Made by a program: the position numbers and the translations under genes. This document shows, piece after piece, positions 54,590-64,000 of a stretch of DNA of 64,000 bases. Origin of the DNA: Ruminococcaceae bacterium UBA5413 (GTDB lineage Bacteria; Bacillota; Clostridia; Oscillospirales; Acutalibacteraceae); contig DHNP01000025.1 in NCBI GenBank assembly GCA_002409585.1, positions 1-64,000 of the forward strand, written 5' to 3'. The notes under the pieces were generated by a model. That model was given only the letters and a program-made list of their open reading frames with translations, was not told the origin of the DNA and did no database searches. Numbering within the stretch: position 1 is the first letter of the stretch; each line of letters opens with the position of its first letter.

Positions 54590-56518
54590 TTACTCGCTTT
54601 TTTCTTCCGCTTCCGATTTCGCAGTCTCCACGGCATTGTCCAAAGCGTTACCGATGGGATAAGGCAGAAGCTCTGCGGTGCTGTCACTTTCCATAAGGCT
54701 TTTGAACTCATCCGCGCCCATCTTCTCATGCTCGAACAGGTACCTCGCCACAAGGTGCAGCTTACCCACGTGTTCACTTAAAATGCTTTCCGTATCATCG
54801 TAAGCATTTGTAAGCAGCCGCTTAATCTCTTTATCTATAGCCGCCGAAGTGTCCTCCGAGTAGTCGCGTATATGCCCCATGTCGCGCCCAAGAAAAGGCT
54901 CGCCTTCATCCTGGCCGTAGGTTATAGGCCCTAAGACGTCCGACATGCCGTACTTTGTCACCATGCCGCGCGCAAGCTTTGTCGCCCTCTGTATGTCGTT
55001 TGATGCGCCTGTCGATATATCGTCAAGCACGAGTGCTTCCGAAACCCTGCCGCCCATCATAACTATAAGGTCCTCAAGCATTTCTTTGCGCGATTTGTAA
55101 GCCCTGTCCTCCGCCGGTATCTGCATTGTATAACCGCCCGCCATGCCGCGCGGTATTATTGATATCTGATGCACCGGATCCTCAAGCGGGCAGAAGTACG
55201 TCGCCACGGCGTGGCCCGCCTCGTGGTAAGCTGTGATCCTTTTTTCCTTGTCCGTCATAACGTGGCTCTTTTTTTCCGTGCCTACAACGACTTTTATAGT
55301 AGCCTCTTCAATTTCGGACATGGTAATTGCCTTTTTGTTTTTTCGTGCGGAAAGCAGGGCTGATTCGTTCAGCAGGTTCTCAAGGTCTGCCCCAGTGAAA
55401 CCGGCCGTTGACTTCGCTATGGTCTTAAGGTCAACGTCAGGCGCGAGCGGCTTGCCGCGCGCATGTACTTTCAGTATGGCCTCGCGCCCCTTTATATCGG
55501 GGTATCCGACCATAACCTGCCTGTCAAAGCGTCCGGGGCGCATCAGCGCCGGGTCGAGTATATCCGGGCGGTTCGTCGCAGCTATCATTATGACGCCCTC
55601 GTTGGCGCCGAAGCCGTCCATTTCAACAAGCAGCTGGTTAAGCGTCTGCTCACGCTCGTCGTGGCCGCCGCCGAGGCCTGCGCCGCGCTGCCTGCCTACT
55701 GCATCTATTTCATCTATGAAAATAATGCACGGTGAATTTTTCTTTGCCTGTTCAAAAAGGTCGCGTACACGCGAAGCGCCTACGCCCACGAACATCTCCA
55801 CAAAGTCAGAACCTGAGATGGAGAAAAACGGAACGCCGGCTTCTCCGGCCACAGCCCTTGCCAAAAGCGTTTTGCCCGTGCCGGGAGGGCCTACGAGCAG
55901 CACGCCTTTCGGTATGCGCGCGCCAAGTTCATTGTACTTGCGCGGGTTCTTAAGGAACTCTACTATCTCCCTTAGCTCCTCTTTTTCTTCATCGGCCCCG
56001 GCAACATCAGCGAAAGTGGTTTTGCGCTTTTCGTCCGCCATCTGCTTTATCTTCGCTTTGCCGAAGTTCATCTGCTTGCCCGCGTCGCCCATGGTAGCGT
56101 TGAGGCGTTTTATCGTAAGCCACCAAAACAGCATGAATATGGCGCCTATAACAAGCATTGGCAGAAGCGTAGACTGCCAAAAAGTATCCGTCGGGCGTTT
56201 CCAGTTAAATGTCATACGGTTTGACGGATGTTCCTTGTTGTACTTTTCAACATAAGGCTTTATGTCTGAAAGCATCGCACTGGAGTCAGGCGCGACATAA
56301 GAAATCTTAGTATTGTTGTTAAGGACGATAATCATCTCGCCGCTGCCGAGATCTATGGAATAATTCTTTACCTTCTGGTCCTCAAAATAATACAGTATTT
56401 CCGAGTAATTATATGATTTCCCCGTATGGTTGTTGAAAACCATCGCAAGCATAAGCAGTATAGCTACAGTTATACCGAGGAATAAAAAAATATTTTTAAG
56501 TGATTTCCGGTTGTCCAA
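54590..56518 (-). CDS. ftsH: ATP-dependent zinc metalloprotease FtsH
   Basis: FtsH is the membrane AAA+ protease for quality control of membrane and cytosolic proteins. The 642-residue product has two N-terminal membrane helices (about residues 9-28 and 112-133) flanking an outside domain, an AAA+ module with Walker A GPPGTGKT (about residue 208), Walker [13 protein letters not shown] and the SRH region [17 protein letters not shown], then the protease domain with zinc motif HEAGH (about residue 431). It follows hpt by 36 bases, an order common in Bacillota (tilS-hpt-ftsH). Confidence 0.97.
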   Translation of the reverse strand: MDNRKSLKNIFLFLGITVAILLMLAMVFNNHTGKSYNYSEILYYFEDQKVKNYSIDLGSGEMIIVLNNNTKISYVAPDSSAMLSDIKPYVEKYNKEHPSNRMTFNWKRPTDTFWQSTLLPMLVIGAIFMLFWWLTIKRLNATMGDAGKQMNFGKAKIKQMADEKRKTTFADVAGADEEKEELREIVEFLKNPRKYNELGARIPKGVLLVGPPGTGKTLLARAVAGEAGVPFFSISGSDFVEMFVGVGASRVRDLFEQAKKNSPCIIFIDEIDAVGRQRGAGLGGGHDEREQTLNQLLVEMDGFGANEGVIMIAATNRPDILDPALMRPGRFDRQVMVGYPDIKGREAILKVHARGKPLAPDVDLKTIAKSTAGFTGADLENLLNESALLSARKNKKAITMSEIEEATIKVVVGTEKKSHVMTDKEKRITAYHEAGHAVATYFCPLEDPVHQISIIPRGMAGGYTMQIPAEDRAYKSRKEMLEDLIVMMGGRVSEALVLDDISTGASNDIQRATKLARGMVTKYGMSDVLGPITYGQDEGEPFLGRDMGHIRDYSEDTSAAIDKEIKRLLTNAYDDTESILSEHVGKLHLVARYLFEHEKMGADEFKSLMESDSTAELLPYPIGNALDNAVETAKSEAEEKSE

Positions 56519-56554
56519 ATATCATTCACTCCTTACATAAGCGCCCGCAGCCGC

Positions 56555-57103
56555 TTAATCACCGTAAACCTCCGGTTTAAGGATGCCTACAAACGGGAGA
56601 TTCCTGTATTTTTGGTTATAGTCCAAACCATATCCGACTATGAATTCGTCCGGGACGACGGCTCCGGAGTAGTCGGCCTTAACGTCGGCCGTCCTTCTGC
56701 TCGGTTTGTCGAACAGAGTGCAGACTTTAAGGCTTTTAGGGGAACGCGCCCCCAGCAGCTCCAGTATGTAACTAAGAGTAAGGCCGCTGTCGAGTATATC
56801 TTCCACAAGCAGGACGTCACAGCCCTTAAGGTCTATATCCAAGTCCTTTACTATCCTTACAACGCCCGACGTCTTTACGCCCGAGCCGTAGCTCGACACT
56901 GCCATAAAGTCTATGCTGCACGGTATGGTAACAGCCCGCATCAGGTCCGACATAAAAACGACCGAGCCTTTTAATATGCTCACCAGCAATAAATTCTTAT
57001 CCCTGTAATCTTCGCTTATCTGTGAACCGACTTTGTTTACTATTCCCGCAAGAGCTTCGGGACTAAAAAGAACTTCTTTTATGTCGTCCTCCATGCTATG
57101 CAC
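56555..57103 (-). CDS. hpt: Hypoxanthine phosphoribosyltransferase
   Basis: Hpt salvages hypoxanthine and guanine to IMP and GMP with PRPP. The 182-residue protein has the PRPP-binding motif VLLVEDILDSGLTL (about residue 95) and the flexible-loop residues around MAVSSYGSGVKTSGVV. The C-terminal purine-binding region GYGLDYNQKYRNLPFVGIL is typical. The start is taken as GTG at 57103, following an AAGGAG that lies within the end of tilS (spacing 12, long); ATG three codons later is the alternative. It lies three bases after tilS. Confidence 0.93.
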   Translation of the reverse strand: MHSMEDDIKEVLFSPEALAGIVNKVGSQISEDYRDKNLLLVSILKGSVVFMSDLMRAVTIPCSIDFMAVSSYGSGVKTSGVVRIVKDLDIDLKGCDVLLVEDILDSGLTLSYILELLGARSPKSLKVCTLFDKPSRRTADVKADYSGAVVPDEFIVGYGLDYNQKYRNLPFVGILKPEVYGD

Positions 57104-57106
57104 TTT

Positions 57107-58486
57107 TTAACTGCACTCCTTAATAATAATTTGCGCCGCATTTTTGGTTCCGCTTGTAACGCACGCTTCCGCTGATGCGCCGAAACCCTCAATCCAAACG
57201 ATTTTTCCGCCGCACTCCAGCATGGCGACTTTATTGCGCTCAAAAGGCGGAATTTTAGCCTCGTTAAACAGTTTTTTTACTTTTTTTGTTACGCCGCGGC
57301 CCGCCGGTTTAAAAATATCGCCGCTGGCGCGGCTCCTTACAAAACTGCCGGTAGTTAGTATTGTATCATAGTTTATTAAATTATTAAAGGATAAATAATG
57401 AAATTTCTCTTTATTTTTCATGCCGCCGGCTTCAATTTTACCGACCGAAAAGATTCTGCCGTCAGGCAGGCGCGTTTCAGGCAGGCTCAGCCGCACCCTC
57501 CAGCATTGCCGCTGTGCCGGCTTTTCGGCAGTAACAAATAAAGTATTGCCGCCGACAGTGCATTGTATACCGCCTGGGACGGTAACGCTGCCGTTTCCGT
57601 CATTAATTATTTTGACCGCCGCCTCTATATGACCAAAACCGAAGCGGCCGCTGCCCGAGTCCGCAAAAAGCTTCGCCACGGCGCGCGACAGTACCGGGAA
57701 CTCAGCGCCGCGTAGTACGCCTGCATCGTAGCCGCGGCCCTTTTCGGCGTCCGAGAGCAGCTTTACGGCCTTTTTTTCAAAGTAATCCTCATCGCGCCGC
57801 ATAAGCTCCTGCGTCCTTGAAACGGCGGACTCAAAGCCGGGATTTATATTTTTAAGCACAGGAACCACGTTATGGCGTACCTTGTTCCTGCCGTACTCGT
57901 CGCCCAGGTTAGTGCTGTCCGTAACGTACCGCAGGCCGTAAAAGCCGCAGTAGTACTCGACTTCTCCGCGCGTAATGCAGGTAAGCGGCCGCACTATGGC
58001 GTCCCTTACCGGAGGTATGCCGCACAGTCCGCGGCGCCCGGCTCCCTTTGCAAGGTTCATAATAACCGTTTCGGCGCTGTCCGAAAGTGTATGCGCCGTA
58101 GCTATCCTGCCGTTTACGCCGCTTAAGCTCCTGAAAAACGAGTAGCGTATGTTGCGCCCGCACTCCTCAAGCCCTTCGGACTTGCGGGCGGCTTCCGCAC
58201 GCACGTCAGCTCGCAGCACTTTTACGTTTATGCCGCGCTCGCCGCACCACTCTGCGGCAAAGCGCTCGTCGCGGTCGGCCTCTTCGCCGCGCAGCATATG
58301 GTTCACATGCGCCGCCGTGAGTGAAATGCCGTGTTCACGCGAGTACCTCCAAAGGAAGTGCGTCAGCGTAACTGAGTCTGCTCCGCCCGAAAAGCCAGCT
58401 ACAACGGAGCAGCCGTCGGGCAGCATGTCCCATTTTTTTATAGAGGATATTATTTTATCCTCTATTATTGTAATCCTGTCACTCAC
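57107..58486 (-). CDS. tilS: tRNA(Ile)-lysidine synthetase
   Basis: TilS adds lysine to C34 of tRNA-Ile(CAU) so that it reads AUA codons. The 459-residue protein has the N-type ATP pyrophosphatase loop SGGADSVTLTHFLW (about residue 33) and the TilS domains, including a C-terminal region (about 380-459) that binds tRNA. Ile AUA codons are frequent in this part of the window, so the enzyme should be essential here. It overlaps the end of dnaB by eight bases and is followed directly by hpt. Confidence 0.95.
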   Translation of the reverse strand: MSDRITIIEDKIISSIKKWDMLPDGCSVVAGFSGGADSVTLTHFLWRYSREHGISLTAAHVNHMLRGEEADRDERFAAEWCGERGINVKVLRADVRAEAARKSEGLEECGRNIRYSFFRSLSGVNGRIATAHTLSDSAETVIMNLAKGAGRRGLCGIPPVRDAIVRPLTCITRGEVEYYCGFYGLRYVTDSTNLGDEYGRNKVRHNVVPVLKNINPGFESAVSRTQELMRRDEDYFEKKAVKLLSDAEKGRGYDAGVLRGAEFPVLSRAVAKLFADSGSGRFGFGHIEAAVKIINDGNGSVTVPGGIQCTVGGNTLFVTAEKPAQRQCWRVRLSLPETRLPDGRIFSVGKIEAGGMKNKEKFHYLSFNNLINYDTILTTGSFVRSRASGDIFKPAGRGVTKKVKKLFNEAKIPPFERNKVAMLECGGKIVWIEGFGASAEACVTSGTKNAAQIIIKECS

Positions 58487-59840
58487 TGCGCACTACCTCC
58501 TGCGCGGTAAAACGCATGAACTCGCCCTGCCAGTGCAGCGGTACGGTTTTTGTTTCGCCGTGGCGGTTTTTCGCCACTATGCATTCGCTGCTGTTTTTGT
58601 CGGCGTCCTCGTCGGTTTCGGCCGAATCCTGGTAATAATCGTCGCGGTAAAGGAATAAAACTATGTCCGCGTCCTGCTCTATAGAGCCGGAGTCCCTAAG
58701 GTCCGACAAAACTGGCCTGTGGTTCGTGCGCTTTTCGCTGTCACGCGCAAGCTGTGAAAGCGTCAGCACCGGAACGTTAAGCTCCTTGGCCATTATCTTA
58801 AGGTTCCTTGTTATATCCGAAATCTCCTGCACGCGGTTGTCTATCCTTCTTGCTGACGTCATAAGCTGCAGGTAGTCTATGATGACAAGGTCAACGTCCT
58901 TAAGGCGCCTCAGCTTTGCCTTTATCTCCGGCACGGTTATGGCGGGATTGTCGTCAAAATAAAGCTGTGTTTTTGACAGTATATCGCCGGCCTCGATTAC
59001 GCGTATCCACTCGTCTTCGGTCAGCTTCCCCGTCTTAAGCTTCGTCCCCTCAACGAGCGACTCGGTTGAAAGCAGCCGCGAAACAAGCTGCTCCTTGCTC
59101 ATTTCAAGCGAAAAAAATGCCACACGCTTGTCTGCTTTGACCGCGGCATGGCGTGCTATGTTGAGCGCGAAGCTCGTTTTGCCCATGCCTGGGCGCGCAC
59201 CGAGAAGTATAAAGTCAGTGCGGTTAAGCCCGGTTATGGTTTCGTCAAGTTCCTTTATGCCGGTAGGCACACCGCGGTACAGGTCGGCGTCAGGCGAATT
59301 GAGCTTGTCAAGCCGGTCGAACGTGTCGACTATTATCTCGTCTATGCGCTGTAGGCCCTGCATGTTTTTACCGCGCCTTATGTCAAAAATGCGCTGCTCC
59401 GCCGAGTCGAGCAAAGTTGTCGCGTCCGTCCCTCCGGATGCATCCTCTATAATATTGCGCGCTGTTGTTATGAGCATGCGTATGTCGTATTTGTCGCGTA
59501 CTATAGAGGCGTAATACTCCACGTTCGATATGGACGGCACAAGCTGGGCAAGCTGTAGCATGTAGGTTTTTCCGTTTGCCTCGTCAAAGCCGTCGGTGCT
59601 TGTGAGCCTGTCTAAGACAGTTACAAAGTCGACGGGTTTTCCCTCAGTAAACATGTCGAGCATCACGGAATATATAAGGGCATTGCTTTCCTGGTAAAAA
59701 TAATCCGGCCGCGGCAGTATTTCCGCAATGCGGTCCATACATGACGGGTCGAGAAGCACGGCGCCGAGCACCGACTGCTCCGCCTCGGGGCTGTACGGCA
59801 GGTTAAGGCCGTCGTACCCGCTTGTAACCATTTCGTCCAT
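58479..59840 (-). CDS. dnaB: Replicative DNA helicase
   Basis: DnaB (DnaC in Bacillus) is the hexameric helicase that unwinds DNA at the replication fork. The 453-residue protein shows the N-terminal primase-interacting domain (LPYSPEAEQSVLGAVLLDP), a linker, and a RecA-like motor with Walker A GARPGMGKTSFALN (about residue 206) and Walker B LVIIDYLQLM. It lies 36 bases after rplI, an order conserved in Bacillota. No intein or insert is seen. Confidence 0.97.
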   Translation of the reverse strand: MDEMVTSGYDGLNLPYSPEAEQSVLGAVLLDPSCMDRIAEILPRPDYFYQESNALIYSVMLDMFTEGKPVDFVTVLDRLTSTDGFDEANGKTYMLQLAQLVPSISNVEYYASIVRDKYDIRMLITTARNIIEDASGGTDATTLLDSAEQRIFDIRRGKNMQGLQRIDEIIVDTFDRLDKLNSPDADLYRGVPTGIKELDETITGLNRTDFILLGARPGMGKTSFALNIARHAAVKADKRVAFFSLEMSKEQLVSRLLSTESLVEGTKLKTGKLTEDEWIRVIEAGDILSKTQLYFDDNPAITVPEIKAKLRRLKDVDLVIIDYLQLMTSARRIDNRVQEISDITRNLKIMAKELNVPVLTLSQLARDSEKRTNHRPVLSDLRDSGSIEQDADIVLFLYRDDYYQDSAETDEDADKNSSECIVAKNRHGETKTVPLHWQGEFMRFTAQEVVRSE

Positions 59841-59876
59841 CGCTCAGCAACCCCTTGATATTAAAAGTATAATAAA

Positions 59877-60326
59877 TTATTTCTTTTCGCCTACGGCCAC
59901 GTATATTTTCGCCGAAACACCGTTGTAGAGCTTCACTTCACACTGGTACGTGCCGAAAGCCTTGATGTCGCCGTCAAGCATTATCTTACGCTTGTCGACT
60001 TCTACTTTGTAAAGGCGCTTAAGTTCGTCGGAAATCTCTTTTGAAGTTATGGAGCCGAACAGCTTGCCGCCCTGGCCGGCCTTAGCGGTCATCTTAACGG
60101 TTTTACCGTTTATTTTACCAGCGTCGGCCTGCGCCTGCTCAGTTTCTTTTTTAACCTTGTAAGTTTTGGCGTCCTCGGCGCTTTTAAGCTCGTCCATCAC
60201 CTGGGCGTTTGCTTCCTTGGCCATGTTGCGCGGGAGCAGGTAGTTACGCGCGTAACCGTCGCTGACGTTTACAAGCTCGCCCTTTTTTCCGCTTCCTTTG
60301 ATGTCCTTAAGCAATACTACTTTCAT
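59877..60326 (-). CDS. rplI: Ribosomal protein L9
   Basis: L9 binds 23S rRNA at the base of the L1 stalk. The 149-residue length is standard. The N-terminal rRNA-binding domain ([35 protein letters not shown]) with its Gly-rich loop, the long connecting helix and the C-terminal domain ([11 protein letters not shown] to the end) are all present. It lies between gdpP and dnaB as in many Bacillota. AGGAGG precedes the ATG. Confidence 0.97.
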   Translation of the reverse strand: MKVVLLKDIKGSGKKGELVNVSDGYARNYLLPRNMAKEANAQVMDELKSAEDAKTYKVKKETEQAQADAGKINGKTVKMTAKAGQGGKLFGSITSKEISDELKRLYKVEVDKRKIMLDGDIKAFGTYQCEVKLYNGVSAKIYVAVGEKK

Positions 60327-60407
60327 TTAATATACCTCCTGCCGTCACGTTATTTGACTAAAAAATATTATACTCTTAAAATACGCTTTAATTATCTTTT
60401 ATAAAAA

Positions 60408-62366
60408 TCATCCCGCCGTATTGCTCTGTATCGCCGCTATAAGCCTCTCCCTCGCCTGAGCTGTTGATATACCCCCAAGCTGAGCGCCGGCCATGGTAAG
60501 GTGCCCGCCGCCGCCGAGTTTTTCCATTATTACCTGTACGTTTACGTCGCCGAGCGAGCGTGCCGATATATTGACGGTATTGTCAACCGAAAAGATAACG
60601 AAAGATGCCCTTACTCCGCGTATGGAAAGCAGCTCATCGGCAGCCTGAGCCGCCGCAATCCTTATGTCGTCCGTTTCCGTTTCGGTTGAGGCAATGGCAA
60701 AGCCGCCGAGTATCTCCGCGTTTGAAACTATGCCGTACTTTGTCTTGTAAGCTTCTATGCTGTTTGAAAACATCTGCTTAACTTCAACCGTGTCCGCCCC
60801 TTTGCGCCGCAGGTACGCCGCGGCTTCAAAAGTACGCACGCCGGTTTTAAAGGCAAAGTTCTTAGTGTCGAGCATTATGCCGGCGAGCATCGCCTCCGCT
60901 TCGGCTTTACCGAGGTTTTTGTCGCCTATATACTGGACAAGTTCCGCCACCATCTCGGAAGCGGAGCTTGCGTAAGGCTCATGGTAAAAGACGACGGCGT
61001 CTTCTATGTGCTTTACCATCATGCGGTGGTGGTCTATAACTATTACCCGCGGAACCGCATTAAGCAGTTCGGCTGACTCAACGAAAGTGCCAGAGTGCGT
61101 ATCCACAACAACAAGCAGGCTTTTCGCCGTAGCCATGCCGAGCGCTTCCTGCGGGGATATGAATATCTCCTCGTCCCTGTAGCATGACTTCAGCAGGCGT
61201 ATGACAGGCTCGGCAAGGGACTGCTTCTCGTATGTTACGATATATGCCCTTTTGCCAAGCGTTTTCGCCGCGGCGTTCCACATGCCTGCGGCCGAGCCCA
61301 TGCAGTCAAGGTCGGAAAACTTGTGCCCCATGATAAAAACGGCGTCGCTTTCCTCTATATTGTCAGACATAGTCGCCGCGAACACGCGCGTACGGACCTT
61401 ATCACGCTTTTCAACGCCTTTGGATATGCCGCCGAAAAAGTCGTAAGTTTCGTTTTCCTGCTTTACGGCCACCTGGTCGCCGCCGCGCCCCAGAGCCATG
61501 TCGAGCGCTTTGCGCGCCCAGGCGTCGGCCTCCTGCGGCGAGTCGGCGCCGCGTCCCACGCCGACTGAAACCGTAGCGCGGAAAGACTTTCCCGTTTCTA
61601 TTTTGCGCACTTCGTCAAGGACAGGGAATTTTTTATTCATTTCTTCCCTTATGTGTTTTTCATCAGTAAGTATAAAATACATATTGCCCTTAAGCTTTTT
61701 TAAGAACCCGCCTATGCCCTGCGCCCACTTGACTAGTACTTCCTCAACGCGCGACGTTACCATGGTGTCCTCGCCGTCGCTTGCGTTCCGCGCAAGCTCC
61801 TCGCGGTTGTCAAAGCAGGCTACGGCTACCACAGGGCGGCTCTCTGCGTACTCTTTGTCTATCTCCTTGTAATACGTGTCGTCAACAAAGTAGAGTACGC
61901 TTGCTTCTTCCGTTTCAACAGCGTAAACCGTAAACCTTTTCGGGCCTATGGCTATGTCTGTACCGCAGGCGTGCTCTATGTCCGAAACCGTATAAGGGTA
62001 AATAAATTTAAGGGCGTTTTCGCCGCGGCATTCACGGTTTTGCGCAACCGACGACGAAAAAGCCTTATTTGCCCATATAATATCACAGTTTTTGCCCACC
62101 ACGGCAACAGGCAGGGCAAACTCGGCAAATTCCCTGTACTTTTCCCCTGACAGCAGGTCGGCGGCGGCCTTTGAAGCCTGCACTATGTACAGGTTGAAAT
62201 ATTTCACCGCAAAAAATACGGCGGCAAACGAAAAAAGCGCTATGGCGATTTCAACGTAAAAGACCGTATGATCCCAAAAATAGCTTACGGCCGCTATGAT
62301 AAGCATTACTGCCGAAATGACATAAAAAACCGGCGAAGCTGCCCATACTTTTCTTTTCAAATTCAT
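60408..62366 (-). CDS. gdpP: Cyclic-di-AMP phosphodiesterase GdpP
   Basis: GdpP hydrolyses cyclic di-AMP to pApA and so sets wall and osmotic homeostasis. The 652-residue protein has two N-terminal membrane helices (about residues 10-60), a PAS-like domain (LPVAVVGKNCDIIWANKAF), a degenerate GGDEF domain (about 165-290; the GGDEF motif itself is absent) and a DHH-DHHA1 module with MGHKFSDLDCMGSA, VIDHHRMMVK and GGGGHLTMAGAQL. The ATG at 62366 is chosen because GAGGGG lies just ahead; the frame is open 15 codons upstream. It is the first gene before rplI and dnaB. Confidence 0.95.
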   Translation of the reverse strand: MNLKRKVWAASPVFYVISAVMLIIAAVSYFWDHTVFYVEIAIALFSFAAVFFAVKYFNLYIVQASKAAADLLSGEKYREFAEFALPVAVVGKNCDIIWANKAFSSSVAQNRECRGENALKFIYPYTVSDIEHACGTDIAIGPKRFTVYAVETEEASVLYFVDDTYYKEIDKEYAESRPVVAVACFDNREELARNASDGEDTMVTSRVEEVLVKWAQGIGGFLKKLKGNMYFILTDEKHIREEMNKKFPVLDEVRKIETGKSFRATVSVGVGRGADSPQEADAWARKALDMALGRGGDQVAVKQENETYDFFGGISKGVEKRDKVRTRVFAATMSDNIEESDAVFIMGHKFSDLDCMGSAAGMWNAAAKTLGKRAYIVTYEKQSLAEPVIRLLKSCYRDEEIFISPQEALGMATAKSLLVVVDTHSGTFVESAELLNAVPRVIVIDHHRMMVKHIEDAVVFYHEPYASSASEMVAELVQYIGDKNLGKAEAEAMLAGIMLDTKNFAFKTGVRTFEAAAYLRRKGADTVEVKQMFSNSIEAYKTKYGIVSNAEILGGFAIASTETETDDIRIAAAQAADELLSIRGVRASFVIFSVDNTVNISARSLGDVNVQVIMEKLGGGGHLTMAGAQLGGISTAQARERLIAAIQSNTAG

Positions 62367-62421
62367 TACCCCTCGGTCCAGCCCGGGTTTTCCGCTGAAG
62401 ACAACCGGCAAGAGCCATATA

Positions 62422-62465
62422 AATTTTAAGTCCCGCCGCTTTATGCGGCGGCGGGACTTAAAATT
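62422..62465. terminator. Hairpin between rnj and gdpP
   Basis: A perfect 18-bp stem (AATTTTAAGTCCCGCCGC and its complement) with an eight-base loop. The flanks are A/T-rich but without a clear U-tract on either strand; it is likely to end, or to limit, transcription from rnj into gdpP. Confidence 0.6.
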
Positions 62466-62529
62466 ATTTTATGAGGTTATTTTAACATTTATTTTACGGT
62501 TTGTAAACCATATGATACCCCGGAGCCTG

Positions 62530-64000
62530 TCATATCTCCGTAATTATAGGCAGTATCATGGGGCTACGGCGCGTCCTGTCGTACAGCAGGCGCGAAAGCT
62601 CGTCTTTTATGCGCGTTTTAAGCGTGCCCCAGTCGTGTATATTGTTATCCGCGCAGTTCTCCAAAACAGAAGTAACCATCCTGCGGATTTCATCCATAAG
62701 CGGTTCCGACTCGCGCACATAGACAAACCCCCTCGACACTATATCCGGGCCTGATATAATATGGCCGTCTTCAGAAGAAATCGTGCAAACCGCCACTATA
62801 AGCCCGTCCTCGGCAAGATGCTTCCTGTCGCGGAGCACCACGTTGCCGACGTCGCCTACGCCGAGCCCGTCCACAAGCACCCTTCCGGCCGGTACGGACG
62901 GGAGGCGTTTCATATAATTTTGGTTAAGCTCCACAACGTCGCCTATGTCGCCTATGAAAACGTCTTTAGGTTCTTTGCCCATAGCATACGCAAGGCCGGC
63001 GTTTTTACGGAGATGCTTCTGCTCGCCGTGTACGGGTATGAAATACTTTGGCTTAACTATGCCCTGCATGAGCTTCAGTTCTTCCTGGCAGGCGTGCCCT
63101 GAAACGTGTACCTCGTACATTGACTCGTAAACGACTTCACAGCCGCGCTTCATAAGCTCGTCTATAACGTTGCCGACTGTCTTTTCGTTGCCAGGTATCG
63201 GCCGCGCTGAAATTATGATAAAGTCGCCGGGGCCTACCTCAACCTTCCTGTGCGAAGCAAACGCCATGCGCGTAAGGGCGCTCATCGGCTCGCCCTGGCT
63301 GCCGGTAGTGACAAGGACTATCTGTTCTTTGGGGTAGCGTTTTATCATGTCTATATCTATAAGTACGCCGTCCGGTACGTCAAGGTAGCCGAGCTGTACG
63401 CCGAGTGTCATAACGTTTACCATGCTCCTGCCCGAAAGCGCGACTTTGCGCCCGTACTTTACGGCGCAGTTTATTATCTGCTGCACGCGGCTTACGTTTG
63501 AAGCAAATGTAGCTATGATTATCCTGTTGTTTTCAGCCCTTTTGAACAGGCGCTCAAATGAATTGTTAACGGTGCTTTCAGACTTCGTGTACCCGGCCCT
63601 CTCTGCGTTTGTAGAGTCGCACAGCAGCGCGAGCACGCCTTCTTTTCCCAGCTGGCCGAGCCTTGCGAGGTCTGTCATTTCACCCTGGGCCGGCGTGCAG
63701 TCAATCTTAAAGTCGCCTGTATGCACTATGACTCCGGCCGGTGAGTGTATCGCTATGGCCACGGCATCGGGCACGGAATGGTTTACGTGGATAAACTCCA
63801 CTTCCATACAGCCGAGCTTAATGCGGTCGCCCGGTTCGACTGTGTATTTCTTTACGGAATCCTGCAGGCCGTGTTCCTTAAGCTTGTTGTCAACAAGACC
63901 GAGCGTAAACGGCGTGCCGTAAATAGGCAGGTTGACTTTTTTAAGCAGGTACGGCAGCGCGCCTATGTGGTCCTCGTGGCCGTGCGTAAGGACTATGCCG
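62530..64000 (-). CDS. rnj: Ribonuclease J, 5' end beyond the right edge
   Basis: RNase J matures and degrades RNA with 5'-to-3' exonuclease and endonuclease activity. Reading the minus strand from 63999 gives an open frame without a start, beginning GIVLTHGHEDHIGALPYLLKK, which contains the metallo-beta-lactamase motif HxHxDH. It runs on through DFKIDCTPAQG, the beta-CASP domain (SGRSMVNVMTLGVQLGYLD, VLVTTGSQGEPMSAL, ISARPIPGNEKTVG) and the C-terminal domain ending MILPIITEI. About 490 residues are visible, so only around 70 N-terminal residues are missing. An internal ATG at 63807 is not the start, since the metal motif lies upstream of it. Confidence 0.93.
   Translation of the reverse strand, partial: GIVLTHGHEDHIGALPYLLKKVNLPIYGTPFTLGLVDNKLKEHGLQDSVKKYTVEPGDRIKLGCMEVEFIHVNHSVPDAVAIAIHSPAGVIVHTGDFKIDCTPAQGEMTDLARLGQLGKEGVLALLCDSTNAERAGYTKSESTVNNSFERLFKRAENNRIIIATFASNVSRVQQIINCAVKYGRKVALSGRSMVNVMTLGVQLGYLDVPDGVLIDIDMIKRYPKEQIVLVTTGSQGEPMSALTRMAFASHRKVEVGPGDFIIISARPIPGNEKTVGNVIDELMKRGCEVVYESMYEVHVSGHACQEELKLMQGIVKPKYFIPVHGEQKHLRKNAGLAYAMGKEPKDVFIGDIGDVVELNQNYMKRLPSVPAGRVLVDGLGVGDVGNVVLRDRKHLAEDGLIVAVCTISSEDGHIISGPDIVSRGFVYVRESEPLMDEIRRMVTSVLENCADNNIHDWGTLKTRIKDELSRLLYDRTRRSPMILPIITEI

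Noticed and set aside
55233..56255. 340-codon open frame on the plus strand
   Set aside because: It is antisense to ftsH, which has all its catalytic motifs. It is Ser/Pro-rich low-quality sequence with no ribosome site; a shadow of the codon bias.
63780..63807. RNase J starting at the ATG at 63807
   Set aside because: The essential HxHxDH motif lies upstream in the same frame, so the gene is cut by the window edge and does not start there.

Overview
The window looks like a chromosomal core segment of a Bacillota bacterium of class Clostridia, probably an Oscillospirales/Ruminococcaceae-type organism. This is inferred from the gene families: LL-diaminopimelate aminotransferase, glutamine synthetase followed by an ANTAR regulator, a ClpE-type unfoldase, group II ECF transporters with RibU, a SAM-I riboswitch on metK, GdpP-L9-DnaB, RNase J, and strong AGGAGG-type ribosome sites. 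I saw no phage, IS element, CRISPR array or rRNA. There is one tRNA, Leu(GAG).

Layout. (1) 0-9.3 kb: an AT-richer sugar ABC uptake operon on the minus strand (lipoprotein, ATPase, two permeases, SIS-type isomerase), divergent from a YesM/YesN-like two-component system. (2) 9.6-25.1 kb: eleven co-directional minus-strand genes of nitrogen, lysine, pyrimidine and purine metabolism: glnA, ANTAR regulator, dapF, dapL, carA, carB, purC, purF, purB, purA, guaA. A consensus promoter precedes glnA and another precedes purA; a terminator-like hairpin sits between dapL and carA. (3) 25.3-37 kb, plus strand: a secreted amidase, a chemoreceptor, ecfA1-ecfA2-ecfT-truA, a DUF5711-like protein, CvpA-like protein, pgsA and a ClpE-like AAA+ unfoldase. 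(4) 37-45 kb, mixed: an unknown gene, tRNA-Leu, a CtpE-like P-type ATPase, an O-antigen-ligase-like protein, metK behind a SAM riboswitch with a small cysteine-rich membrane protein downstream, and ribU behind two tandem FMN aptamers. (5) 45-64 kb, minus strand: a 59-residue small protein, prfB, a cytidylate-kinase-like protein, an exonuclease, typA, a second type IIA topoisomerase pair, and rnj (cut by the right edge)-gdpP-rplI-dnaB-tilS-hpt-ftsH.

How it fits together. Glutamine made by GlnA is the amide donor for CarA, PurF and GuaA, so the 15-kb minus-strand array joins nitrogen assimilation to carbamoyl phosphate, purine and lysine/cell-wall precursor synthesis. The ecfA1A2T module supplies the shared energising unit that a substrate-binding subunit such as RibU needs.

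The most interesting items are regulatory: tandem FMN aptamers whose second copy lacks part of the conserved 5' core; a metK terminator hairpin that contains the ribosome site of the next gene; an ecfT whose conserved N-terminus has no standard start codon; repeats around the glnA promoter; terminators inside two operons; and a plus-strand terminator with no plus-strand gene. I did not find a clearly new multi-gene system. All statements rest on reading the sequence; no database search or folding program was run.
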